Assembly: GCA_021806355.1 (NCBI GenBank)
Contig: JAJZXT010000114.1
Coordinates: 1 to 6,750, forward strand
DNA: 6,750 nt
Direction of reading: 5' to 3'
From: Thermoplasmata archaeon
GTDB lineage: Archaea > Thermoplasmatota > Thermoplasmata > Thermoplasmatales > Thermoplasmataceae
Part shown: one piece after another, positions 1 to 6,166 of the stretch
How the letters are laid out: every line of letters begins with the position of its first letter
Position numbering within the stretch: position 1 is the stretch's first letter
The notes under the pieces: model-generated
Database searches by the model: none
What the model saw: only the letters and a program-made list of their open reading frames with translations
What the model was told of the DNA's origin: nothing
Translations under genes and position numbers: made by a program

Positions 1-4
1 GTGC

Positions 5-19
5 TTTTTATTTTTTTTT
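5..19 (+). terminator. T-rich tract, probable terminator of a gene to the left
   Basis: Five T, one A and nine T lie in a row on the plus strand. Archaeal RNA polymerase stops at oligo-T stretches without needing a hairpin, so this would end a plus-strand transcript entering from the left. No coding sequence of that upstream gene is recognisable inside the window, so the assignment is inferred from base composition alone. Confidence 0.4.
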
Positions 20-104
20 GATTTAACAGTGGGAACTATGCCCATTGATTTTGAAATTGCAATCATGTTTCAATATAAAACGGAACAGAATCAGTATTAG
101 AATT

Positions 105-126
105 AGGCTTGTAAGCCTCAAAAAAA
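105..126 (-). terminator. Probable mrp terminator: T7 run followed by a short palindrome
   Basis: Read on the minus strand, the mrp stop codon is followed 16 bases later by seven T (120-126). Next come a G and a 14-base perfect palindrome, AGGCTT-AC-AAGCCT (105-118). The oligo-T run is the element expected to stop archaeal transcription. The palindrome lies after it rather than before it, so this is not a bacterial-type intrinsic terminator, and the palindrome's role is unclear. Confidence 0.45.
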
Positions 127-142
127 TGCTGGTATGGTTTAA

Positions 143-976
143 TTATTGTTTTTCAAGTATTGCTTCAATTTTAGTAGTAATACTTTCAAATTCACTTCTT
201 ATTTCGCCGGAAATTTCAACGGCTGGTATTCCCAGATCACCATTTTCCACTATCTCCGGATGAATGGGTATTCGGCCTAGGAATGGGATATTCAAACGTT
301 TACAGAGCTCCTCTGCACCACCGCTTTTGAAGATATTTGTTGTCTTGCCACAATGTGGGCAGACAAAACCGCTCATGTTTTCCACAACACCAATTATCTT
401 TATCCTTAGCTTGGATGCGAAATCAATAGCCTTCCTTGCGTCAAGGAGGGCAACGTCCTGGGGAGTAATCACGATAATTATTCCATCTGCTTGAGGAACA
501 AGTTGCGAAACAGTGAGAGCTTCATCGCCAGTTCCGGGTGGAAGATCAAGGATTACGAAATCAGCATTATCCCAAAAGACATCTTCGAGAAACTGCTGTA
601 TTGCCTTATGTCTCAGTGCTCCTCTCCAAATAACGGCAGTTCCATCGTCAGGTAGCATGAATGCCATGGATATGACTTTCACCCCATACTTTGTTGAAGC
701 AGGTATTATGCCATTTTCGTTTGCAACAAGTTTTTCTTTTGATATTCCCAAAAGTAATGGATCATCGGGACCATTTATATCAGCATCAATGAGGCCGATT
801 TTGTACCTTTTTGCAAGGGTTACAGATAAATTAACAGAAAACGTGCTCTTGCCCACTCCTCCTTTTCCACTCATGACAAGAATTGTATGCTTAACACCGT
901 GGTATTTGCTTGAAGGCTGTGGTGGTGTCGCAACAGGAGGCGGAGGCGGGTTGATTTTGATATTTCCCTTTGACAT
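143..976 (-). CDS. mrp: Mrp/NBP35-family P-loop ATPase, probable Fe-S cluster carrier (ApbC-like)
   Basis: A 277-residue cytosolic P-loop ATPase of the Mrp/NBP35/ApbC family, whose members bind a 4Fe-4S cluster between two subunits and deliver it to apo-proteins. From the chosen ATG, the deviant Walker A GKGGVGKS is near residues 37-44, with its second signature lysine. A switch region DADINGPDDP is near 64-73, and the Walker B-type stretch VILDLPPGTGDE near 141-152. The family's cluster-ligating CxxC appears as ENMSGFVCPHCG, with cysteines near 206 and 209. The N-terminus is a proline-rich tail (NPPPPPVATPPQPSS, about 9-23) instead of the DUF59/MIP18 domain of many bacterial Mrp proteins. 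Start: the frame extends to a GTG at 997, but a TATA-like box at 998-1005 is centred 25.5 bases before the ATG at 976 and no Shine-Dalgarno is seen, so a leaderless ATG start is preferred. It diverges from the HIT gene. The family call is very secure; its clients cannot be read from the sequence. Confidence 0.93.
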   Translation of the reverse strand: MSKGNIKINPPPPPVATPPQPSSKYHGVKHTILVMSGKGGVGKSTFSVNLSVTLAKRYKIGLIDADINGPDDPLLLGISKEKLVANENGIIPASTKYGVKVISMAFMLPDDGTAVIWRGALRHKAIQQFLEDVFWDNADFVILDLPPGTGDEALTVSQLVPQADGIIIVITPQDVALLDARKAIDFASKLRIKIIGVVENMSGFVCPHCGKTTNIFKSGGAEELCKRLNIPFLGRIPIHPEIVENGDLGIPAVEISGEIRSEFESITTKIEAILEKQ

Positions 977-997
977 GCTTCCAATATAGCATTTCAC

Positions 998-1005
998 TAT
1001 TTATC
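998..1005 (-). promoter_or_regulatory. TATA-like box for leaderless mrp transcription
   Basis: GATAAATA on the minus strand is centred 25.5 bases upstream of the mrp ATG at 976, the spacing expected between an archaeal TATA box and a transcription start lying on the start codon. A second candidate, GATATACT at 1033-1040, would give a leader of about 30 bases. It overlaps a TATA-like string usable by the divergent HIT gene. Confidence 0.4.
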
Positions 1006-1062
1006 TTGTTTTAGCGAGAATAGAAGAACAAAAGTATATCAATCAATTAGACAAATTGGAAA

Positions 1063-1070
1063 ATATTAAT
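1063..1070 (+). promoter_or_regulatory. BRE/TATA-like element for the HIT gene
   Basis: GGAAA followed by ATATTAAT resembles a purine-rich BRE plus TATA box. Its centre is about 27 bases before a TTG at 1094, a candidate leaderless start. Another TATA-like string, AGTATATC near 1033-1040, would place transcription near 1062, just before the TTG at 1070. The sequence does not decide between the two. Confidence 0.3.
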
Positions 1071-1543
1071 TGTCTCATAATGATCTGACTGTATTGGCAA
1101 GCGAGAAATGCATATTTTGTGAAATTGTGAAAGGGCGGAATGAAGCATACATATTCTATGAAGACAAAGACATAATAGGGTTCATGGATCTTTATCCAGT
1201 CGACAATGGGCACTCACTCATTATGCCAAGCAAGCATTATGAGAATATTTTTGACATCGACCTATCGACCTATCTCAGGATTCACGGACTTGCAAGAATA
1301 CTGGCAATGGCCATGAAGGATTCCCTTGGTGCAGACGGAATAAATATAGGCCAAAACAACGGGGAGAGCGCAAACCAGAAGGTTAACCATTATCATCTCC
1401 ACGTGATTCCCAGATGGAGGAACAACGATCTGAATTGGGCCAGAATTGAAATGTCGGCAGCCGAACTCAAGAGAAATTCTGACAGGTTAAAAAGTTCACT
1501 TAACGCATTGTTCGACAGAGGTTTCAAGTTATCAGAATGCTGA
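1070..1543 (+). CDS. HIT-family (histidine triad) nucleotide hydrolase/transferase
   Basis: A 157-residue HIT-domain protein, a small cytosolic enzyme that cleaves nucleoside phosphoramidates or dinucleoside polyphosphates through a nucleotidyl-histidine intermediate. The signature HxHxHxxP is YHLHVIPR, with His107, 109 and 111; by family analogy the middle one is the nucleophile. An N-terminal CIFC pair (Cys14, Cys17) together with His56 in PSKHY and His107 suits the structural zinc site found in many HIT proteins. The stretch INIGQNNGESANQKVNH is the usual nucleotide-contacting segment. The length is normal for the family. Start: an in-frame TAA directly precedes the TTG at 1070, so the protein begins at this TTG or at a second TTG at 1094, which would give a family-like MASEKCIFCEIV start of 149 residues. 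No ATG precedes the CxxC motif and neither TTG has a Shine-Dalgarno. The exact substrate (Fhit-like, Hint-like or Ap4A-type) cannot be told. The gene diverges from mrp and is followed by a 150-base gap without an obvious oligo-T terminator. Confidence 0.92.
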   Translation: MSHNDLTVLASEKCIFCEIVKGRNEAYIFYEDKDIIGFMDLYPVDNGHSLIMPSKHYENIFDIDLSTYLRIHGLARILAMAMKDSLGADGINIGQNNGESANQKVNHYHLHVIPRWRNNDLNWARIEMSAAELKRNSDRLKSSLNALFDRGFKLSEC

Positions 1544-1632
1544 GAGCCATTAAACAGGGGAAACGAAACCAAAAAAAAACGTTAGTAGGAAAATTAAAAT
1601 GAACCGAAATCTCGCAAATATTAAAATGCCCA

Positions 1633-1679
1633 ATAGGTATTATTAAGTGAAGAGAATAAAGGGATAAATCTTAACCTAT
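1633..1679 (+). repeat. Interrupted inverted repeat over the gfcR-like promoter region
   Basis: The left arm reads ATAGG, a TATTA insertion, then TTAAG (1633-1647); the right arm is CTTAACCTAT (1670-1679). The two arms match perfectly over ten pairs if the five-base insertion is bulged out, enclosing a 22-base loop. The TATA-like string at 1638-1646 lies in the left arm, and the expected start point near 1668 lies at the right arm. The repeat could therefore be an operator or a 5' leader structure in front of the regulator gene. The function is inferred; the repeat itself is visible. Confidence 0.4.
1638..1646 (+). promoter_or_regulatory. Candidate TATA box for the gfcR-lysS transcript
   Basis: TATTATTAA would place a transcript start near 1668, leaving a leader of about 26 bases that contains the Shine-Dalgarno of the regulator gene. 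A second A+T-rich string, GATAAATC at 1663-1670, is too close to the start codon to leave that site in the transcript. Confidence 0.3.
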
Positions 1680-1683
1680 ATCA

Positions 1684-1689
1684 AGGTGA
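1684..1689 (+). promoter_or_regulatory. Shine-Dalgarno site of the gfcR-like gene
   Basis: AGGTGA, complementary to the archaeal 16S rRNA 3' end, sits four bases before the ATG at 1694 and fixes this start. It is the only convincing ribosome binding site seen in the window; the other genes appear leaderless or translationally coupled. Confidence 0.6.
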
Positions 1690-1693
1690 AATA

Positions 1694-2290
1694 ATGAACA
1701 GCATAGATGAATTATACAAAAACGCGCTGGAACTCAAGAACAAGGGAATGTCCGATAAGGAAATATCAACAGAACTGCACCTGTCAGTGAATACTATAAC
1801 ATGGTTGCTTGGGAAGGAATTTCTGAAGGAAAAAAATGTTCAGGATGTTAAGATTGGATGGAGAAGCATAGGGGTATTTGGCAGCAGAATAGCATCGATA
1901 TCAGACATCATAGTTGATATCATATCAGAAGAGGCGGCCGCTGCCGAATTCTCAATAGATTCGATCCTTGGGATCAATGTGAATGGCATACCTTTCGCAA
2001 CAATGGTATCTTATTCGCTTGACAAGGAATTGATCGTATACAGGCCACATCCCGCAAGGAAGGATGGATATTTCAGCAGCAATTTTGCAAGTGTCAAGGG
2101 AAAGAGCATCGTTATAATAGATGATGTTACAAGCACTGGTGAAACCATAAGAAGAACAATTAAGGATGTCAGAAATGAAGGAGGAAAAGTTGCGCTTGTT
2201 GTAGTGCTGACCTCGAAACTACCAACGGATGAGATAGAGGGAGTAAGGATTAGATCCCTGTTCAGGGCATCACTGATCGGGACAATGTGA
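1694..2290 (+). CDS. gfcR: GfcR-like HTH-phosphoribosyltransferase transcriptional regulator
   Basis: A 198-residue two-domain protein of the archaeal group often annotated as orotate phosphoribosyltransferase-like. The N-terminal third has a helix-turn-helix (about residues 15-42: KNKGMSDKEISTELHLSVNT). The C-terminal part is a type I phosphoribosyltransferase fold with the PRPP-binding signature VIIDDVTSTGET (about 140-151), preceded by YRPHPARKDGYFSS, which occupies the place of the flexible loop. In haloarchaea a member of this family, GfcR, activates sugar-catabolic genes. Here the likely role is a DNA-binding regulator sensing PRPP or a nucleotide-like ligand, not true pyrimidine synthesis, because the HTH fusion is characteristic. 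The start is fixed by the AGGTGA site. The end overlaps or abuts lysS, so the two genes are probably co-transcribed. The inverted repeat upstream would suit autoregulation, which is inference. The symbol is by family; targets and ligand in this organism are unknown. Confidence 0.85.
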   Translation: MNSIDELYKNALELKNKGMSDKEISTELHLSVNTITWLLGKEFLKEKNVQDVKIGWRSIGVFGSRIASISDIIVDIISEEAAAAEFSIDSILGINVNGIPFATMVSYSLDKELIVYRPHPARKDGYFSSNFASVKGKSIVIIDDVTSTGETIRRTIKDVRNEGGKVALVVVLTSKLPTDEIEGVRIRSLFRASLIGTM

Positions 2291-2295
2291 AGAGG

Positions 2296-3783
2296 ATGCA
2301 CTGGGTAGATGCGGTAGTAAAAGACCAGGTTGGTGCACAGACGGTATCAACTGGAATCTCCCCTTCAGGGCCAATACATTTGGGTAACCTGAGAGAAATT
2401 ATAACGGGAGACCTCCTCAACCGGGGTTGCAAGGACAAGGGTTTGCAATCGAAGTTGATTTACCTTGCAGATGACATGGATCCACTTCGGAAGAAATATC
2501 CTTTCCTCCCTGAAGAATATGAACTTCAGGTTGGAAAACCGTTAAGAAATATACCATCTCCGGATGGAAAAGGCACTTATTCTGAGTATTTCCTCAGCCC
2601 ATTCTTGAAGTCTGCGGGAGAGTTGGGCATCTTTCCTGAAGCTATAAGGGCGGGTGACCTGTATAGAGACGGTAAAATGGGGGAGATCATCCGGGTCACC
2701 ATAGTTAACAGAGAAAAAATCAGAAACATAATTGAGAAAGTATCCGGGAGGGAACTGGAAAAGAACTGGTTCCCTTATAACCCGGTATGTTCAAGTTGTG
2801 GAAGAATTAATACAACGGTTGGCCTTGAGTTGAAGGGAGATCTCGTAGAATATAAATGCAAATGCGGAAACAGCGGAGATGCAAACATATTCACCGAGGA
2901 TGGAAAATTACCATGGAGGATTGAATGGCCTGCAAAATGGAAGATTCTTGGGGTAACAATAGAACCCTTTGGAAAGGACCATGGAACCGTGGGAGGTTCA
3001 TATGACACCGGAAAGGTCATAGCTGAGGAGATATTCGATTATCCGGCACCATTGCCATTGATGTTTGAGAGAATTCTCCTGAAGGGCAAGGGCGCCATGC
3101 ACTCTTCAACAGGCATTGTTATTCCGGCTAGCGAAATCCTCTCTTTTTGCCCACCAGAAATAGTAAGGTTTCTGATGGCAAGAGTTCCTTCCACTCGCCA
3201 TATTGAATTTGATCCAGGCATGGGTTTTCTTTCACTAATGGATGAATATCAAAGAATGATCAAGGAACAGAAAGAGGAGGAATCCCGGCTTATTGAACTG
3301 ACAATCCCGGTTAAGGGAAAAGCGCAAAAAATTCTTGATTACCGGCATATGGCTACATTGGTCCAGATTTATAGTGATGCCAGAAAATTGGTTGATGTTT
3401 TGAAAAGAACTGGAATTGATGCTACCACTGAAGAGGTTTCAAAGCTGATGAAACTGGCCAGGCACTGGATCGACAACTATGCACCGGACACCTTCAAGTT
3501 TTCAATCCTTCCGGCAAAACAGGACGTTGCTATCTCAGAGGTAGAAAGGGAGATTATCTCAGATTTTGTGGCATGGGCAAGCAAAACAGATTCAACGTGG
3601 GAAGCAACCGAAATTCATAACGCAATTCATAATATAATTAAGGCACACGGAACAGAGCCCTCAGAAGGATTCAAGGCATTCTATAAAATCCTCATCGGAA
3701 AGGAAAGGGGTCCAAGGCTTGGCTTCTTTTTATCGGCTATGGATAGGAAAACGGTCATAGAAAGACTGAGATATGTAATTTGA
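2296..3783 (+). CDS. lysS: Lysyl-tRNA synthetase, class I (archaeal type)
   Basis: Charges tRNA-Lys with lysine using ATP in the cytosol. The protein has 495 residues from the chosen ATG, typical of class I LysRS, an enzyme of most archaea and a few bacteria. Numbered from that ATG, SGPIHLGNLRE contains the HIGH-equivalent HLGN near 28-31. Cysteines near 165, 168, 188 and 190 (CSSC and CKC) form a likely zinc knuckle in the insertion domain. FGKDHGTVGGSYDTG (about 225-239) is the conserved active-site stretch of the class I LysRS family. The position of KMSKS is taken by AMHSST (about 267-272), a notably altered form. The C-terminal helical part would be the anticodon-binding cage. Start: the frame begins at a GTG at 2287 that overlaps the regulator's stop as GTGA. 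The ATG at 2296 gives MHWVDAV, the usual family start, with AGAGG directly before it. Either is possible. The gene is probably translated from the regulator's transcript. Confidence 0.95.
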   Translation: MHWVDAVVKDQVGAQTVSTGISPSGPIHLGNLREIITGDLLNRGCKDKGLQSKLIYLADDMDPLRKKYPFLPEEYELQVGKPLRNIPSPDGKGTYSEYFLSPFLKSAGELGIFPEAIRAGDLYRDGKMGEIIRVTIVNREKIRNIIEKVSGRELEKNWFPYNPVCSSCGRINTTVGLELKGDLVEYKCKCGNSGDANIFTEDGKLPWRIEWPAKWKILGVTIEPFGKDHGTVGGSYDTGKVIAEEIFDYPAPLPLMFERILLKGKGAMHSSTGIVIPASEILSFCPPEIVRFLMARVPSTRHIEFDPGMGFLSLMDEYQRMIKEQKEEESRLIELTIPVKGKAQKILDYRHMATLVQIYSDARKLVDVLKRTGIDATTEEVSKLMKLARHWIDNYAPDTFKFSILPAKQDVAISEVEREIISDFVAWASKTDSTWEATEIHNAIHNIIKAHGTEPSEGFKAFYKILIGKERGPRLGFFLSAMDRKTVIERLRYVI

Positions 3784-3819
3784 TTTCTTAATTGGCAAAG
3801 GAAAGATCTAAAATAAAGA

Positions 3820-3827
3820 TATATAAT
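3820..3827 (+). promoter_or_regulatory. TATA box for leaderless metG transcription
   Basis: TATATAAT, preceded by the A-rich string AAAATAAAGA, is centred 25.5 bases upstream of the ATG at 3849. This is the clearest TATA box in the window. It indicates that metG has its own promoter rather than depending only on read-through from lysS. Confidence 0.5.
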
Positions 3828-3848
3828 GATTGGAAATTAACCGATAGA

Positions 3849-5966
3849 ATGGAAGACAAGATAATCATAAACTGTGCGCTGCCTTATGCAAACAGCACGC
3901 CACATATTGGAAATATTGCAGGATGTTATATTGAAGGGGATATTTACAACAGATTTACCAAATTATTTGGAAAAAACTCCGTATTTATAAGCGGAAGCGA
4001 CGAATATGGAACCCCCACTACAATCAGGGCTGAAAAGGAAAACAAGACTCCAAAGGAAATCGTTGATTACTATCACGCGGAACAAAAGAGGGTATTTTCA
4101 TCAATAGATATCGAGTTTGATTACTTTGGCAGAACCACAAGTGAAAACCACGCAAAATTTGTCCAGGAGGTTTATCGAGACCTCAAAAATAAGGGATATA
4201 TAGGGGAAAGACTGATGATTTCTCCATTCTGTCCTACCTGCAAGAAATTTCTTCCTGACAGGTATGTTACCGGAACTTGCCCAAGATGCGGTAACCCAAC
4301 AGCAAGGGGTGACCAGTGTGAGGAATGTGGAAGGAATAATGATCCCCAGGATCTATTAGAACCCAAATGTTCAATATCTGGAGACACACCAGAGTTTCTT
4401 GAAACCCGGCACATGTTTCTGCTCCTGGGAAAATTCCAGGATTTCCTGAAGGAATGGATAGAATCCCAGAATTCGTGGAGACCTAATGTCAGATCGTTTT
4501 CCCTTAGTTTTATTGAAAGTGGTTTGAAGGAAAGGGCCATAACAAGGGATATAGAATGGGGGGTTCCAGTTCCGGAACCGGGATATGAGGGAAAGAGATT
4601 CTATGTATGGTTCGAAGCTCTTCTGGGATATATTTCCAACGCACAGGAGTATTCCAGTCAGGCTGGAAATCCCGAACTTTGGCAGGATTTTTATAAAAAT
4701 GGAAAATCATATTATTTCATGGGGAAAGATAACATATTTTTTCATTCAATAATGCTCCCAGCCATTCTGAAGGGGTATGGGCACGAAATCAAATTGCCTA
4801 CAAGAATCAATGGGAATGAATATCTCAGGTTTGCCGGAAAGAAATTTTCGAAAAGCAAGGGCATTGGATATAACGTGAACGAAATCCTGCAGATAGTAGA
4901 TAAGGATTCCCTTCGATATTACATCTCATCCATACTCCCAGAATCATCAGATAGCGACTTCACGCTCCAGGAGATGGTTGGAAAGGTAAATGGGGAGCTT
5001 GCTGATAAATACGGCAATTATGCGAACAGGGTGCTTGCTTTCTGCCTGAAGAAGGATATCATTCCCGAGGAAGATGGCATTATTGACGAAGAAGATGCCC
5101 GGGTCATTAAGATGTCAGAGAGTAATTTCGAGGAATACCTTAAGTTAATGGAAAATCTCGAATTTAGAAAGGCACTGAGCCTGTGGCTCGAACTGGTCAG
5201 CTATTCCAATTCATACTTCAATAGAAGCCAGCCATGGAAGCTGATTGCTACTGACAGGTCTGCATGCTCAAGAAAGCTACACATCTCATTAAGATTGTTG
5301 GATTATTGCACACTCATGCTGCATCCATTTGTCCCATCCGGGACATCAAGAATATGGGAATCGTATCATGAAGGAGCGATAATGGGAACTTTCGATGAGT
5401 TGATAGCCGGAAACGAAAAATTCACAATCAAGAGTTCTGAAATACCTTTCAAGAAGCTGGAAGTTCAGGAAGAACCCAAAAACGGGCTGAATCTAAAGGT
5501 CGGAAAAATCCTGGAGGCAGGTTACCATCCGGGGGCCGATTCCCTTCTCCTTCTGAAGGTCTCTCTGGGAGAAAGAAATATCAAGCTTGTGGCAGGACTC
5601 AGAAAATATTATGATCCAGATGCATTGGTAGGAAGGAAGATCATAGTTGTGGAAAATCTCAAATGGGCCAAGATAAGGGGAGAAGAATCCCAGGGAATGC
5701 TTCTTGCTGCACAGGATTCCATGGGAGCGCATATCATCACGACCAATGAGGAAGAAGGCTCAAGTGTGAAGATTGGCGAATATGAATATGACGGGGAACA
5801 AAAAATTGAAATTGATGATCTGAAGGCCTATGACCTGAGGGTAGATATCAAGGATGGGCATTCAGAAATTACGGGACTAATCGGAAGGAACAGACTTAGC
5901 TTGAACGTTAACAACAAAGGTCTTTTGATAGATGGTGGGGCACAGGATAAATCCACGGTGAGATAG
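3849..5966 (+). CDS. metG: Methionyl-tRNA synthetase with C-terminal Trbp111/EMAPII-like domain
   Basis: Charges initiator and elongator tRNA-Met with methionine; class I enzyme, cytosolic, 705 residues from the chosen ATG. The Rossmann domain begins at once with INCALPYANSTPHIGN (HIGH-equivalent HIGN near 19-22). A connective-peptide zinc region follows with CPTC, CPRC and CEEC (cysteines near 128/131, 144/147, 157/160), and then CSIS near 174-177, where archaeal enzymes often have a fourth CxxC. KFSKS near 332-336 is the KMSKS loop. An alpha-helical anticodon-binding domain follows. From about 547, NLKVGKILEAGYHPGADSLL to about 650 is a Trbp111/Arc1p-like OB fold that binds tRNA and often dimerises. 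The last ~55 residues are an extra tail with IEIDDLKAYDLRV. Start: the frame extends to a TTG at 3792, eight bases after lysS, but the TATA box at 3820-3827 lies inside that extension and the ATG gives a family-typical N-terminus. The gene converges on rpoK. Confidence 0.95.
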   Translation: MEDKIIINCALPYANSTPHIGNIAGCYIEGDIYNRFTKLFGKNSVFISGSDEYGTPTTIRAEKENKTPKEIVDYYHAEQKRVFSSIDIEFDYFGRTTSENHAKFVQEVYRDLKNKGYIGERLMISPFCPTCKKFLPDRYVTGTCPRCGNPTARGDQCEECGRNNDPQDLLEPKCSISGDTPEFLETRHMFLLLGKFQDFLKEWIESQNSWRPNVRSFSLSFIESGLKERAITRDIEWGVPVPEPGYEGKRFYVWFEALLGYISNAQEYSSQAGNPELWQDFYKNGKSYYFMGKDNIFFHSIMLPAILKGYGHEIKLPTRINGNEYLRFAGKKFSKSKGIGYNVNEILQIVDKDSLRYYISSILPESSDSDFTLQEMVGKVNGELADKYGNYANRVLAFCLKKDIIPEEDGIIDEEDARVIKMSESNFEEYLKLMENLEFRKALSLWLELVSYSNSYFNRSQPWKLIATDRSACSRKLHISLRLLDYCTLMLHPFVPSGTSRIWESYHEGAIMGTFDELIAGNEKFTIKSSEIPFKKLEVQEEPKNGLNLKVGKILEAGYHPGADSLLLLKVSLGERNIKLVAGLRKYYDPDALVGRKIIVVENLKWAKIRGEESQGMLLAAQDSMGAHIITTNEEEGSSVKIGEYEYDGEQKIEIDDLKAYDLRVDIKDGHSEITGLIGRNRLSLNVNNKGLLIDGGAQDKSTVR

Positions 5967-5981
5967 GGCTAGAGCTTTATC
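5962..5981 (+). terminator. Hairpin across the metG-rpoK convergent stop codons
   Basis: GATAGGGC, loop TAGA, GCTTTATC forms an eight-pair stem with two G-U pairs in the plus-strand RNA, and it includes the metG stop codon. In the minus-strand RNA the same two positions become A-C mismatches, so the stem is specific to the metG transcript. No T-run follows directly, so this may be a 3'-end stabilising or processing structure rather than a terminator. It overlaps the last codons of rpoK. Confidence 0.35.
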
Positions 5982-6136
5982 GTAATTGGTATTACATTGT
6001 TTTCATATTCAATAATGGCAATATCAACCGGATCAATAATTTCCTTGGGCACATCTATTATTACTGGAGCTCCCATAGAAATTTGCAAAGATCTGGCCCC
6101 TATAATTCTTGCTTTTTCAAATTTGGTAAGTGTCAT
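5969..6136 (-). CDS. rpoK: DNA-directed RNA polymerase subunit K (RpoK, omega/Rpb6 homologue)
   Basis: A 55-residue subunit of archaeal RNA polymerase, equivalent to eukaryotic Rpb6 and bacterial omega, which helps assemble and stabilise the largest subunit. The family core is unmistakable: LTKFEKARIIGARSLQISMGAP near residues 3-24, then DP near 35-36 and the closing IPITIKL. The length is normal for RpoK. Start: the frame runs upstream to a GTG at 6211, adding a hydrophobic, tyrosine-rich stretch foreign to the family. ATG codons at 6145 and 6136 are realistic. A TATA-like box at 6159-6166 is centred about 26 bases before 6136, favouring a leaderless start there. The stop codon lies two bases from that of metG on the other strand. 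No other RNA polymerase or ribosomal gene accompanies it in the window. Confidence 0.93.
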   Translation of the reverse strand: MTLTKFEKARIIGARSLQISMGAPVIIDVPKEIIDPVDIAIIEYENNVIPITIKL

Positions 6137-6158
6137 AGAAATCATTGTAGCAAGAAGG

Positions 6159-6166
6159 TAATAAAA
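6159..6166 (-). promoter_or_regulatory. TATA-like box for rpoK
   Basis: TTTTATTA on the minus strand is centred 26.5 bases before the ATG at 6136 and about 17 before the ATG at 6145. The geometry suits a leaderless message starting at 6136. The box is degenerate and was found by eye. Confidence 0.35.

Noticed and set aside
264..989. Plus-strand open frames opposite mrp (264-494 and 513-989)
   Set aside because: They are antisense shadows of the mrp coding sequence with no family character.
1571..1579. A9 run after the HIT gene as a terminator
   Set aside because: It would be a T-run only on the minus strand, where no gene needs ending at this place.
1694..2290. Annotation as orotate phosphoribosyltransferase (pyrE) of pyrimidine synthesis
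   Set aside because: The N-terminal helix-turn-helix and the link to lysS fit the regulator subfamily; the PRPP motif alone does not show orotate use.
2011..2301. Minus-strand frame of 96 codons opposite the regulator gene
   Set aside because: It is antisense to a confidently identified gene, is rich in Ser, Thr and Leu, and has no recognisable domain.
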